This document shows, one piece after another, positions 1-12,416 of a stretch of DNA of 64,000 nt (position 1 is its first letter; each line of letters opens with the position of its first letter). The DNA is from Pseudonectria foliicola (Eukaryota; Ascomycota; Sordariomycetes; Hypocreales; Nectriaceae): the NCBI GenBank assembly GCA_003693505.1, contig QUZD01000078.1, positions 1-64,000 on the forward strand. The letters run 5' to 3'. The notes beneath the pieces were generated by a model. The model worked only from the letters and a program-made list of their open reading frames with translations, was not told the origin of the DNA and searched no databases. A program made the translations under genes and the position numbers.

Positions 1-226
1 ATAGTTAATATATATAATAGGCTATTATATACCTATAGAATACCTTACTTTTCTTAACTAACTAAATAAACTTAATATAGGTAGAACGATATAAAGAGGA
101 ATAATATTATTCTAATATCCCTATCGTTCTTATAAGATATTAACTAATATATAGACTATATTTATTAATACTTTCTTAGATACTAGCTTACTAGCTATTA
201 ATATAACTTCTTTACCTTAATAAGCC

Positions 227-456
227 TTACCTATATTATTAACTATTAAGAGATATAACTTTACCCTACTTAGTACTATACCCTACGACTCTACTAATAA
301 TAAACCTACGGTTTATCTATAGTTAGAACCTAACCGTTATATTACCTATATTATTAACTATTAAGAGATATAACTTCGCCCTATTTAATACTACGCCCTA
401 TAACTCTACTAATAATAAACCTATAGTTTATCTATAGTTAGAACCTAACCGTTATA
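227..456. repeat. 115-bp tandem duplication, two copies
   Basis: Copy one runs 227-341 and copy two 342-456. I count about ten differences, all transitions, most of them paired as CG in one copy against TA in the other. This is the pattern left by C-to-T mutation on both strands (RIP). Confidence 0.85.
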
Positions 457-552
457 CTTCCCTTTACTATCTTTCCCTTTCCTTTCTTTTTCTTTTCTTC
501 CTTCCTTCCTTCCTCCTCCTTTCCTTCCTTTCCTTCTCTCTCCTTCCTCTAC
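456..552. repeat. Polypyrimidine tract
   Basis: Almost pure C/T on the plus strand (cttcc, ctttcc and tccttcc motifs), directly following the tandem repeat. Low-complexity sequence with no coding signal. Confidence 0.8.
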
Positions 553-755
553 TATCTTATTTATTAAAAACTAATACCGTAAAAGAAGCCTATATACTTT
601 CTATATAAAATCTAGGATTCCTAGGTATAAAATCGATAGAATAATAGTAAGGCCTTAAGCTACTATCTAATTATTTATAGATAGGTAGTAATACGAAGTT
701 AAAGGTATAAAATAATTAAAGTCTTAGTAAGGTCTTAATATTAGAGATCTCTAAT

Positions 756-1606
756 CTAGAAGATTAGAACCAGGGCTACTACTAAGATCCCCGATAGCCC
801 TATAGACCAGAAAGCAGCCGTGGACCAAAGTCTGCCTCCCGCACCTGCAATAGGAACGACTCCAGCTGGTGTGCTAGCTGCAGGCGCGCCGGCCGGTGCA
901 GTCGCGGTAGGTAGTGGTGCCACCTGCGGGTAGTCAAGTCAGTTGTACGTTATCTTTATTTAGTATCGTCACTTACAATTGGTGGGAGCCCCTGAGAACC
1001 TCCCGCGGAACCTCCTGGTGGAGGAGTCGGGGCAGAAGTAGCGGAAGGGGCAGACGGAGCCAATGGGGCCGATGGAGCAGACGGAGCCGATGGAGCAGAC
1101 GGAGCCGATGGAGCAGAAGGAGCCGATAGAGCAGACGGGGCAGATGGGGCAGATGGGGCGTAAGGACCAGTCGAGACCCCAGTGGCCGCAAGCACGGATG
1201 CTGTTGAGAGATTGACTCCAACACCAGAGCAAATTCCAAGCCCTGTAGCAATGGCCGCTATCCAAGTATTCATATCAGTATCTCAGGTTTCCTTGATCTT
1301 GAACGTCATGTATAGCGTACCAGCTGCATCTTGTGCATTACAGATGTTATTGACACAGTTGACATAGTTGAATGCAAAGTTGGGCGACCTGCAAACACAA
1401 GCAGGGTCGCTAGCCGCGCAGCCGCCGCTGTTCTTGATGGAAGCCAGAGCGCATGGTTGCTGTGCGTACTATCAGTAGATGTTGTTGGACGGTAATGAGT
1501 GCGATAGGTGAGGTGGGCATACAGCGCAGCGAGGAAGAACACCCTGTGACTGTGCTTGAGCACAAGCTGAAGCAAGGGCAGTAACGAGTAGGAGAGTGGC
1601 CCTCAT
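756..1606 (-). CDS. CFEM-domain GPI-anchored-type surface protein
   Basis: Four exons (1606-1523, 1459-1321, 1257-977, 923-756) give 223 aa; all three introns are GT-AG, 53-63 nt, and join in phase. Residues 1-18 are a signal peptide. The CFEM domain has eight cysteines, C27, C31, C42, C49, C51, C63, C68 and C84, with spacing that fits the family consensus exactly; this supports the chosen splice sites. D46 sits where haem/iron-binding CFEM proteins have their ligand Asp. A Ser-Ala-Pro triplet tract follows, then a Gly/Ala-rich stretch and a hydrophobic C-terminus suited to GPI anchoring. CFEM proteins act in haem/iron capture, wall structure or host interaction; which applies here is unknown. 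The gene ends inside the edge of a RIP-marked AT block. Confidence 0.85.
1050..1160 (-). repeat. Ser-Ala-Pro coding minisatellite in the CFEM gene
   Basis: Tandem 9- and 18-bp units (plus strand: ggagccgatggagcagac) encode runs of Ser-Ala-Pro in the stalk between CFEM domain and membrane anchor. The units are near identical, so copy number is likely to vary between strains. Confidence 0.8.
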
Positions 1607-4600
1607 GTTGAATCTTGTTGTGGTCAGTCCATATAACACATGAGATACAACTAACATATGAAGAGGCAGTCAAGTCAAGCCGAGTATTTGTTTCACCGAA
1701 ACTGAGGAGGATTGGAATGGCATACTAACCTCTCTCAGTGTATATTCCAAGTATCTGTAGTTTGGTTGGCAGTCCGATATGGCTGGGAGTAAAGAGCAAA
1801 GAATGTCTACCGCTCTTGGATGACATGAGCACTTAAATAGATATTTTGTTGCTATCAAAGAGATCTGAACAATATGCATTGCGCGTCAATTGCCTATTCC
1901 GGATCGAGAAAACTCTTTCCGGCCAGCCCGTAAATCAAGCTCAAGCTTAGAATTCGCCGCTGCATTACGTGTAAGCAATTGGAAGCTACATATAGTTCAC
2001 GTATAACAGCCACAGTAAACTATCAGTAAGATCCTAGGACACCTATCAACAAACTCAGGGATCACACTATTCACTAAAAACATGTACGCATACCACTAGA
2101 CAAACATTACTCGAACATATCCCGAGGACAAGCGTTGCAAGAATCCCTGTCCGATGAATTACACAAAGCATCGTTTGGCGGGAATTAGTTTCTAAAGATG
2201 AAAGGACTAACAGTAGAACGGTGCCTAGATACTAAAGGTTGTTGAAAGCAAGATGGTTGCATCGTATTAGCTAACGAAAATGGCGTTATACTTTAAGGGG
2301 TGCCATAGCTTCGGCTGGAGATAAGGTTTACCCCTTATCTCATTCGTCACTTTTCGAATTATAACCCGCGATTATAGACTGATAAGTTTTCCAGGTTATA
2401 CAATTATATATACATTATTCTTAATTACCCAGCCAACCTTTTGAGTATCTTAGAGATATAATCGTTAGTATTAGAGCCGTCGACCTGTCTTCATATTGAC
2501 CCAGGCTAGTAGTAGACTGTAGAGTCGTTACCTAGCTTCCTGATAACCCAAAACTTAATATATTATAGTTATAGTAGCGTCGCCCTCGGGTTGCAATATT
2601 AGGAAGTGCCTGGGCGAAACAAAATTACAGTCCTCTATACATAGCGCTAGAAGACTCATCATTATGACTTCACCATACTATGACCTGACAAGAATATCAG
2701 TAGTACTCCCGCAATTACGGGCCGCTAGGAAAGTTCTGTTTTTGCCTGTAGATATAGTTTCTTGCGGTAAAAGCGTGGTAAGTAAGCTGATATATAGCGG
2801 TAATGACCAGCAAGACTACCTTGATTGGTGGCGCATACTACGGATAGTTTGGGCAACCCATAGTAAGAGGGGTAAACTCTGATCGGTAGATCACTCTAAT
2901 GAGCTTACAAGGAGACTGGATGGTTTCAGATGTTCGATCAATTCACATTCGACGATGGAGCATGATTTTTACTATGCCAGTCTCTTACTGTTTTATTATC
3001 ATCGATAACAATGCATCATTTAGCGTTCTCTATGCATAACCCTAGGAGAGATTGACTATATCGAAAAGAATGGTAAGGCTAGCAGAGGTCAACTTTAGTA
3101 GACTATCTAGTTATAGTGAATCCATTATCTCTATCTCCTTTAGTGCCGCAATACTCTGCCCTACTATTGATAAAAGCGAAATATACTATATTGCTAAGTT
3201 GATCTCCTATTGGCTTCAATCCCTACCGGTAAATAGATGAACGGAAAGAATTAAGCTAGAGGTAGTAGATCGATAATAATTACAAACTGCATACGGCTTC
3301 ATACTTACCTGTATAAGCAATTCTAGTAGTCAGACTCTTGAAATACCCTTCGTATTCTCTCATTATTTCTTGTGAAATCTAAGGAATTACTTGGCTCTTA
3401 ATCGTACAGTCAAGATAGCCCTTATATATTTCCCTTTTTTGTAATTTACCATCAATTGAATCGCCCTTCTCATCAAGAAATGATTTGATGAGAAACTCCA
3501 AGAATCTCCTGGGAGTCATGTATCCCATTGCTTGTTCTTGGAAGATCTCGATAGCTTACAGGAGAAAAAAACGAACCGACAAAACCTGACTCTGATCATG
3601 ACTCGTGGGGAGGTTATCAACCTACCGGAGCGGCAGCCTCATAAAGTCAATTACACTACCTCCCTGTATTAGAGTTGTGGCCATTATTGATATACTAGGT
3701 GGCAGAACTGTAAGCTTTCCCTTGGATAATTCTTATGCGAAGATGATGTAATTTTCTTCTATCACAGAGCGCAATCGTAGAATTCCAGAGTCATGGCACT
3801 GTTACATTCAAGCCGTAAATCACCAATCGCTGGCAGTGGTCTTATCAGTCTTCACCCGAGAGCGGAATCTGGTTTGTACTGTAGCTCAAGTAGGCAAGCT
3901 AATTGTTTCTAGTTACCCCGTAGTCGTTGTGTTGCGTACCGTAGCCAGGCGTTGGCAACTAGAGATGGAATAAGAAGTGCAGACTTCTGATAGCAGGAGA
4001 CTTCTCGTGGCACCTTATTTCAGACCATATAGGCTCCGCGATATGGCGACGTGCTAAGCTCAATGAGCGCGTGCTTATCAGCCATTACCCAAGCAAGCTA
4101 AGAAGGAATCTTGGTAGCTTTGGAAACAGCAACCTACCAATTGCTATTTAGGGCCGTATCATAGAGCTGAGTATCTGCCTAGTACTAGCCATTATATAGG
4201 ATCAGTACCGTCCAGCTTCTATAGTTTGCAATTTCTATTGGGTACTGTTACGAGCAATAACTCGTGGCGCAAGCTTTTAAAGCGGTGTGATCTCTTGGAC
4301 AGGCTACTCATTACGCCAAAGTCTGCCGATACCCTCGAGCTACTTAGTATCAGTAAGACAGACCCTCAACTAGAGACTTCGAGTACTCGAGAGAATCTAC
4401 GATTGTATTCAAACAGGATTCGCAAGCATAGGGTCAGATGCAGTATGATCGCTCACAATGGAGAGGGAGCCGCCTATGAGGACTTGACAGAGTAGCACGA
4501 TTTTCTCTTGGAATACGGGAATCGTCTTGAATTGGCCTAGAGCCCGAGCCCGAGCCTACGTCAACATCTCAAATGGGCTTAGACGCCGAACCGGATTCTT

Positions 4601-5669
4601 TGCCCCAGTTACCCGCCGGCACACGGGCGCGCCCGGGGGTTCCGGCCCTGAACTAGCTGGTGATAAGCAAGCAGCTTACGTACTGGGAAGCTAAGCGAAC
4701 CAATTGGTCCCCATTGCTCACATACTGCAGATATACTAGTCTCGTGAACGAAAAATGAAAATCAAGAAATCCAGCCAACGAATACACTAAAAGCCAACTA
4801 ACGCTATACCACACCAATCTAGGCAGTCAATGTAACATAGGGCATGTTAATTCCGCGAATAGTTCCGAGTGAAGAAGATGGAGGGGCCATCCAACATCGA
4901 ATTCTGAAGATGAATGTAGTTGGTCATCCGCCTTGTGTATTGGCGCTGTACTTCCTAATTACAGCCCGTGATGATCTGCTACATCGGATGATTTTCCTCT
5001 AACGCAACTCGCTCATCAATCACCAATCACCAACATGTACGTCAAAAGTCAATCAAACATCTGCCAAATTCCACGTGCTATGGGGTATCCTACTTGATTG
5101 CTACCATTCCCTGTAGGACTCAGTCCTCGTCTAAAAGCTTTTCCATCTTGTGCCGTACTATGTATCTACAACGTAGCAGTAGGATGAATAGTGTTTCAAG
5201 TAGCGTTTGCCCCTGTAAGAATTTGGCCCACATTTAGCACTGTTCCTCGATGCGGAGAAACTTTCAATAGTCATCGCTAGATGCCGACGCCACAACTCCA
5301 GATCCTTGTCAGTTACCAACTGGTACCATGCACACCGTTCTGCTATACAGTAAGCTGTACTCCAGAGAGTCTGATTCTTCCAAGAGCTTGATCAAATGGT
5401 TGTTTAATGACTACTCCTCAACAGCCATCTCTTAATTGGCTATAGGGTCACAGAAGCCCAGCCGTATAAACCGGAGGTAAAGTGATTCGTACATCCCTTA
5501 CACTGTGGCGCTACCACCTCCCCCCCTGAGCTTCGAATTTTGACAGGTTCCACAGTAGATACCCCGGCTCTCTTAAATGAAGACGTGTGAGAATCCACTC
5601 GCCGTGTTCAATATGTACTTATTACGTGCCCCTCTCGGATTCTCAGATATCAAAGTTCAGTTCCACAGC
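1607..5669. other. Gene-poor stretch
   Basis: No gene model I can support in 4 kb. Short open frames occur (for example 2664-2882 and 4226-4495) but lack recognisable domains, splice structure or credible context; they may be relics. A small GC-rich patch lies near 4540-4660. The 5' flank of the CFEM gene is at 1607-2000. Confidence 0.6.
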
Positions 5670-7199
5670 ATGGTCGCACTCCCTCCGCCGCCCGAAGGGC
5701 TCGATCTTGGCGAGACCAAAGTCCCCTCGATCATCTCAGGGTTCGTCATTACCTGGGTATTCGCATTTGCCAGTGTCGGCCTTCGTGTACTGGGGAGGCG
5801 ATTGACAAAGAACAAACTCTGGTGGGATGACTGGCTGATCATCCTTTCGCTGGTATGCCGTGGTCTACAAAGTGATCTGCCAACTAAAGGTTTGGGACAT
5901 GGCTAATCAATATCGACTGTAGCTATTATCAGCTGCCTTTATGCTCAATGTCACATGCTACAGTATGTTGAAATGGTCCCAGTCGTCTACTATGACATTG
6001 CTAACTCATCCTTCAGTGGTCGTTGCAGGCGGCTTTGGCAAACACGTCTGGGCTGCGCCACCGGAGGCACTCAAGGTCTACTTCATAGGCTTGTTTATTG
6101 CCGAGTTCCTCTACACAGTTACTACAGTCGTCATCAAGTCTTCAATTCTTGCCTTTTGTTGGCGAATCTTCAGTGCTAGATGGTCGATGAAGATAGCCGT
6201 CGGCACCCTTTTCGGTATTGTCTACGCTTGGGGAATTGCTGTCGTACGTCTCTCCATCTATTTTTCTTGCCTTTACTCTTTCAGCTTGACCGAAGGAAAT
6301 CAACTAAAATACGTCAGATTCTCGTCACTATCTTTCAATGTATGCCTGTCTCTGCTTTCTGGCATAGGTGGGACATCAACCAGAGATTATCCGAATCCGA
6401 GTACAAATGCACCGTCGACGTCCGCAAGTTCTTCATCGCAAATGGATTAACGAATACAATTACCGATATCTTGATGCTCCTCGTGCCTGTTCCAGGAATT
6501 CTGAGTCTTCAGCTACGCCGGCCCCAGAAGCTGGCACTTTTGGGAGTTTTCTTGCTTGGATTTTTGTAAGAAAATTAGCCTGCAGTCTGGTAAATCTTTT
6601 CCCCAAAGCTAATGCGAATTCATGACTAGTATCACAGCAGTATCTTGCGTACGGATACATTACCTTTTTGAACTTGACTTTAACAACATAGACGGGACTT
6701 GGCTGTTTAGCGATGAGATGATGTGGACCGGCATTGAGGTCAATGTGTCCACCGTCTGCGGTAGGCTAAATCTTTATTCAACTTATCATAATATTCTAAC
6801 CGAGTCTTAGCTTGCATTCCCTCCTTGAAACCCATAATGAACCTTGTTAGATATGGTACCGCCCAACATATTAGCTCGCTAGGGCCTAGTGGCAAGAATT
6901 CATCAGAAATTCTTACTGCCAATGGCCTTGAGGAGCAGCGCAAAAAGGATCGAAGTTTACGGTTCAAGCCGTCCGGCACTGGCACATCGACTGCGTTTGT
7001 TACATCAAAGGCCAGGGGGCCAGAGGATACTCATCCATTGTCATCAGCACACAGTGAGACGGGTACTTGGGTGGAACTTGGGAGCTGCGACCTAGAGATG
7101 GATCATATGTACCAATCTGGCCATACGAGGCAGGGAAGAGCTAGTCAAGCACCAAATCAGGTCACTGTGATTAGGACTGTTGGTGTTCATGTGGACTAG
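5670..7199 (+). CDS. PTH11-like rhodopsin-fold integral membrane protein
   Basis: Six exons (5670-5852, 5923-5962, 6017-6243, 6318-6565, 6630-6760, 6811-7199) join in phase to 405 aa. Hallmarks of the fungal rhodopsin-fold (PTH11-related) family appear in order: first membrane helix followed by W-W-D-D-W, an H-V-W-A motif after the third exon begins, a helix ending F-Q-C-M-P-V-S-A-F-W, a C-T-V-D segment, and the G-F-F-I-T-A-V-S-C-V-R-I helix. Seven membrane segments are followed by a polar cytoplasmic tail of about 120 residues. There is no N-terminal CFEM domain. Family members are candidate surface receptors; the ligand cannot be inferred. The start at 5670 fits the usual short N-terminus, but the frame is open upstream to an ATG at 5577. 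Confidence 0.85.
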
Positions 7200-8455
7200 A
7201 ACGGAGGTTTGGCGTCATTGCGCGTCAGCAAATCAAGTCTGTTTCATATGTTACTAATAATTGGTTAATACATAGTAAAAGCACTCGTTAGTACTCCTGT
7301 GTTTACCATAAGCCGAAGAGACGTAACGTATCATCATCGAATGATCCATTGTTCATAAACCTTCTCACTTCGTGTCCCATAGTTCAGCTAAGAGATAATC
7401 AGCTAAGAGCCATTTGCTACCAATCGAGTGAAAACTGTTCCCTGTTCGGTATTGAGAATTGTATGTTTTTGCAGATAAATTATGTATGGAGACAGGGTTG
7501 GTAACAAAGGCTGGAAGTTATTGACACGCTACAGGATATTACTTAAATTATTGCTATTTATGTTCGCGAGTGCTACGTGTATTCGCAAGGAATCCAGAGT
7601 CGATAGGTGAAATAACCGTGACTATGATACTTGAACCTGTGATCAGGACACTCAGACAGACTCTTGTGAAGAGAAACCTGCTCGAACTTTCCAAAGGAGT
7701 TCAAATTACGTTCCTGGATTCTCAAAGCTATCGTAGCTGGCGGTAGATGACTCCTACGTGCTACCAAATCCAGTTATTCAGAAGTGTAGAGGCTACTAAT
7801 CATAAGAAGACAAAGATGGCGTAAACGTATGAACCTCTATTTACCCATATGACTTTGGCTCAGGCATTGGCCAGTGGAGGCTCGCGTCCATTGTTCCATC
7901 TATTGTCACAAAGTTTATTCTTACTTGCTGTATAGATCATCTAGGACGAAACTCCTTGAGCCTCTATCGAGAACCTAAAAGCTTTCTTCCCGCATGACAG
8001 ACGACTATTAGCGCAAGTACATAGTTCCACGCTTGCTAGCCAGATACCCCTAATCTGTACTCGTGTCACTCTTTGTTTAGCGGTGAAGAAACTGCTGGGT
8101 TACTCAGGCTTTTTGGGGTGCTAAGACGTAAGATCCAAGAAAGGGGCAAATGCCGCAACAGAGGGGGGGAGGAGAATTGACATGGTTCACGACCCCTGAC
8201 AGCCTGTCATTCATCTAAAGTTTCCAAAGTGCAGGGGTTAACAACTCACCCTTGTCACTAAAATTCTGTTGGTGTGGCCCCTCTTACCCTTGATAGAGCG
8301 GGGGTCCAATAGAATCTCCACTTACCTGTTCTGACAGCGAACACGAAGAACCAAAGTATAAATCACCTAGTCTTGCCAGTCCATTAACGGAACATGAGTC
8401 CACGATACGACAAGCTCAGCCTTTCGAGTCCATTGATAACCCCAAACTCACCATC
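7200..8455. other. Intergenic, nothing recognised
   Basis: No coding signal in either strand beyond short chance frames. The last few hundred bases are the presumed promoter of the alpha/beta hydrolase. Confidence 0.6.
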
Positions 8456-9311
8456 ATGACCGAAAAACCTGTCCTTGTTTTTGCTCCAGGAGCATGGCAC
8501 TCACCGAATTGTTATCAACTGGCTCGAGAAGCCCTTCATAGCAGAGGCTGGGAGACTGCAGCCGTCACCTATCCGACTGTTGGCGCTGAGCCACCAACAA
8601 AGGGAATTCCCGACGATGCAGCAGCCATTCGTAACGTTGTTGAGACCTTGGCTGACCAAGGCAAGCAAATTGTTTTGGTTGTTCACTCTTATGGTGGCTT
8701 AGCTGGCGCAAATGCTGTACGGGGTTTGGGATACAACCAGCGACAAAAGGATGGCAAGACGGGTGGAATCATTACCTTTCTCTACTTGTCTGCTTTTGTT
8801 GTTCCTTTGGGCCTGAGTATCCTCAAGAGCCTTGGTGGAGAATGGCTTCCGTGGATGAGAGTTCAGGTAAGCAATGCTGATCCATCAACCTGTCAGCGAA
8901 GATGTCTATTCATCTACAGAGCAAGCTACGAGATTACTGACTCGCAAATGATTGATATAGGGGGATTACGTCTATGCGGACACTCCCGAGAATGTTTTCT
9001 ATCATGATGTGCCTGCCGAGCTGAAAGAGGAGGCTATTGCGGCTCTCGAGCATGAATGTATTCGAGCATATACGGATGAAATCGAATATGAGCCTTGGCA
9101 TGACATGAACTGCTTGTACTTCGTCTGTGAAGAGGACCGAGCAATTCCTGTGGTTTTACAGGAGCAGATGGCGAGCGTCCTAGGCCCAGATTCCATTGTG
9201 TTCAGGAGCAAATCTTCACACTCCCCTTTCTTGTCGAATGTTCAAGACGTTGTGGATGGAGTTGAAAAGGCAGCTAAGAACGGCCAGGACAAGCTGAAAC
9301 CAAAGAAATAA
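8456..9311 (+). CDS. Alpha/beta hydrolase (serine esterase-like)
   Basis: Two exons (8456-8866, 8961-9311) give 253 aa; the 94-nt intron is GTAAGC...ATAG with a CTGAC branch site. It resembles the small AB-hydrolase family that includes salicylate-esterase-like proteins. The nucleophile elbow is H-S-Y-G-G with Ser78, the likely acid is Asp196 in C-E-E-D-R, and the base is His224 in K-S-S-H-S-P. An F-A-P-G-A-W oxyanion-hole strand lies at residues 9-14. There is no signal peptide, so a cytosolic enzyme is expected. The substrate is unknown. Reading through the intron gives an early stop, which supports splicing. Confidence 0.85.
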
Positions 9312-12080
9312 CGAAGACGTTGCCTCACATACTAAAGGTGATGATTAGCTCTTTGTTAGTTGGGATGTTTGAATATATATTGCTCCAGGCTCTCGCGACA
9401 ACGGCCGTGACAAAGCTATCCGGTTCTCTGCCTTGTATTCATGAATGTGAAACGAACCATTACGACTACCAATTGTAGCCGATTTACGCCCACGCGGTAT
9501 CATGAGTAAGACCCAGCTTGTGTACACGGCCGCTCAAGATTGTGTTCTTAGTTGCCCGTCGATAACTGTCATTCTTAGGGGGCTATGTTTTATGGATCCC
9601 ACTTCCGGGGCGTTTATCAATGAAAGCCGGGGCAAGTTGAAGGCGATGACGAGGCTGAACAAAGCAAGCAGTTGAGGGTAACATGTCGTGTTGATTGCTT
9701 GGCCGTGCCTGATTTATACTGATTGGATCAGATAAGATGCCAGAATCGAACCTGCGTATTGTAAGGTTTGGCTTTTGTAGCCCTCGTTTTTGCATTCGCC
9801 GCCTAGCTGCACGTTGATCGGTCCCTAAATATTCAAACAAGTCTTCTCTTTCTGTAGAGGTTATAGGTCTTTGGTTTTCAATATTGGAACCTTCCATATC
9901 GCTTGAGTACCATGCTGCGAGCTCGTATGTTCGCTGCCGTCATGACCCACGCTCTGACCTGTCCTTCCGCTAGCAACAGAGTTCTCTTTAACCATAACAT
10001 GCACCAAGCTCGATCGTCTCGTGCCGCTCGTGCCGGAACATTGCCTTTATGCCAAAGGGATCGTATTAAACTGATGACATCGGTTGCAGATGCTGAAGTA
10101 GGAATTTGGTAATTCATCAGCGCTCTTCAGAATCTTCCAGGTAATATGCTTCGACTCTATGCAGTAAACACGTGATGATTCTTCGTAAACGATGTGTAGT
10201 TTCTCATCCTACTTGCTCGTTCGGGCTACTCTACTTATGGTAGGATAAGATTAATGATAAAGCAACAATCTCTGATTATAGCAATTCATACAGTATTGCC
10301 GCAAGAATGTAAACGAACCCCAAGCCAAACGACCCCCCACTCGAGCTATTCTGAGCCCCACAGCTAGGCGTTTCATCAATGCTGGTGGAGAATGAAAATC
10401 GCAATTCAGTGGAGAAGAACAAGAACTGGTCAAACGCATCATATAGTTGCTATTCATCATCGAAACCAAATGATCTATCGAAAATGACACGTTGCCAGTA
10501 CGTTTAGTTCACGAAGGGACCTCTTTCAGTGCTATTATACTGACTTTGTCCAACTCAATTGTTGGCTTGCCAGCGGATCAACCATATCTCCCCAGTTGAT
10601 TGCAATTGCTCTTTCTTGACGGAAAGTCTACTATTAGCTACTCCATTTTGTTATTCGGCTACACCACAATAGATACACCGCGTCAACCTTAATTTTCTAG
10701 CTTCGGGCCCTTCAAGAGCGCCAGTTCTAATATGCTTCATTTTTTGGAGAGAGAGACTGCCCGTTTCCAGTGAGCCAGATCCATACGGGCAGCTCTATCC
10801 GATGGATTGGAGATAAAAAATGATTAAGCACAGTTATGTGGAAATATCTTTCTTTCATATCACGCTGTTTTATTCATCTGTTGTCACTGGGCCAAACATC
10901 TCAGTCCTACATCGCCCTTCTCAGGGCATGCATTTAGCCTACGGCTCGAATGCAAAACGATTGTTGAGGCATCGGCTTATGAGGTCATCCGATTAGTGAA
11001 AAGGCTCGTTTACGACTTGCGTAAGTTTGTAAACCAACCTCAGAATCGTTAATAGATACTAAGACTAACTATCTCCGGAAGTCTCGAAAGATTGTACCTC
11101 ACAGCTATCAGCATTTTATACTGTTTTTCGCAACTTTGAATACTCCCTCGACTCCTAAGCTTGTTGAACTTATCACGGGATTATTTGAAGATTGTATCTA
11201 CGTTTTCATAGTCAAGCGATAATGGAAGATATCTTATAGCTAACGAATGTGATTGGATTAAGTTTTCCTACTAAGCAGATTAAGACGAAGTTTTAGATCA
11301 TATAACATCTACTTAACTCATTATGTATAACGAGCTTGACAGAAATGGAAGAATACATTCAGCACCCTTTTGACTAACACCTCACCACAAAGCAGACCAT
11401 ACAGCAAGGACTCTCTCGCTAAGCCGCCTGCTCCATTGCTATATTGACGCTAGCCACGAACAGCCTCATGCGCTGCTTACTGGGCCCCGCCCCCGAATTT
11501 CTCTTTTTTGCCATTCGTCTCTAGATTTTATTCAGAGGTAACTCCGCAGGGCGCTCCCGCCTGTCTGTATGTACATATGACTCCACCTAGATAGGCGCCC
11601 TTGATCCTCATACAGGAAGGTCTCGGCATTGATCATTGTTACTACGACTCTTGTACGTGAATATTAGCCAATGCATTGGTATCCTCAAAAAAGCCGCAGT
11701 AGTCACGCTAACGATATGAACTTTGAATTCAGACCATCAGATTCGCAGTTCCTATGTAAGTATCCCGCATGAGTGTAACTGTCGATCTTTCTGAGCATCC
11801 AAACCTTGGATTCTAGCTAAGGCTAATTGAGAAGCCGTTACCGACATCACTATTCGTTGTCATACTCTATTACTCGGTCCGAGATTTCCTCTTCGTTGAT
11901 GTTTCTTGATATTGGATTTCAGGCTTGGCCGATCTTTCTTGTAGCACCAAGAAGAAATGAGTCTCGGATCTGTATAAACACATCTCGAGCCCGCGTAATA
12001 ATGAGACTGGTGTCCCTCGTTAAAACCTACCTCCTTCTCTCACAGCGGATCTTTCTACGTACTACTACTATATTGACACC
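9312..12080. other. Gene-poor stretch
   Basis: No supportable gene. Overlapping open frames of about 70-80 codons at 9880-10120 on both strands have no recognisable domain. A T-arm-like motif near 9740 was examined and rejected as a tRNA. The right end is the promoter of the small secreted protein. Confidence 0.55.
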
Positions 12081-12416
12081 ATGCTCCTCAGGCAGGTTTT
12101 GGTTATATGTGCATCAGCAAACATTGCTTTTGCCTTGCCTACAAAGGGAGTTTCACAGCCATTGCCCCCTATCGAAACGACCGTGAGTCTTGGTCACTTA
12201 GTAGTGGGAGCAAAACTGATTGACATCTACTAGGCCGTTGTCATTGTTGAGCCTGAGTCCGAGGTCGCTATCGAGGTTGGACGGCGCAGTAGCAGCGATA
12301 ACGCTACTGATGACTTCTTTACCTTCAATTCCACCCTTATTGAGGTTGAACGCCGCAACAGCAGCGATTACGCGCTCGACCTCACTAGTTTCAATGGTAC
12401 CCTTTTGGAGGTCTGA
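12081..12416 (+). CDS. Small secreted repeat protein, possible Kex2-processed precursor
   Basis: Two exons (12081-12182, 12234-12416) around a 51-nt GTGAGT...CTAG intron with a CTGAT branch give 94 aa. Residues 1-18 look like a signal peptide ending A-F-A. Exon 2 encodes two imperfect repeats of about 22-23 residues, each beginning with an Arg-Arg pair (G-R-R and E-R-R) and ending L-I/L-E-V. Each repeat carries two N-glycosylation sequons (N-A-T and N-S-T; N-S-S and N-G-T). Dibasic sites between repeats are typical of Kex2-processed secreted peptide precursors. No cysteine follows the signal peptide. I recognise no family. An antisense frame (12198-12533, minus) covers exon 2 but lacks these features. 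No tailoring enzyme lies nearby. Confidence 0.5.

Larger units (their letters stand above)
1..755. repeat. AT-rich RIP-type block
   Basis: Very AT-rich sequence without coding capacity, ending abruptly at the 3' end of the CFEM gene. It contains a 115-bp tandem duplication (227-456) and a polypyrimidine tract (456-552). In ascomycetes such blocks are usually repeats degraded by repeat-induced point mutation; the original element cannot be recognised here. Confidence 0.8.

Noticed and set aside
1..760. Centromere or telomere-proximal sequence
   Set aside because: AT-rich RIP sequence alone does not show this; no telomere repeats are present and only 0.76 kb is visible.
9715..9800. tRNA-like T-arm on the minus strand (ggttcgattc)
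   Set aside because: The T-stem has a mismatch, no matching 5' acceptor strand lies at the right distance, and no anticodon arm can be drawn.
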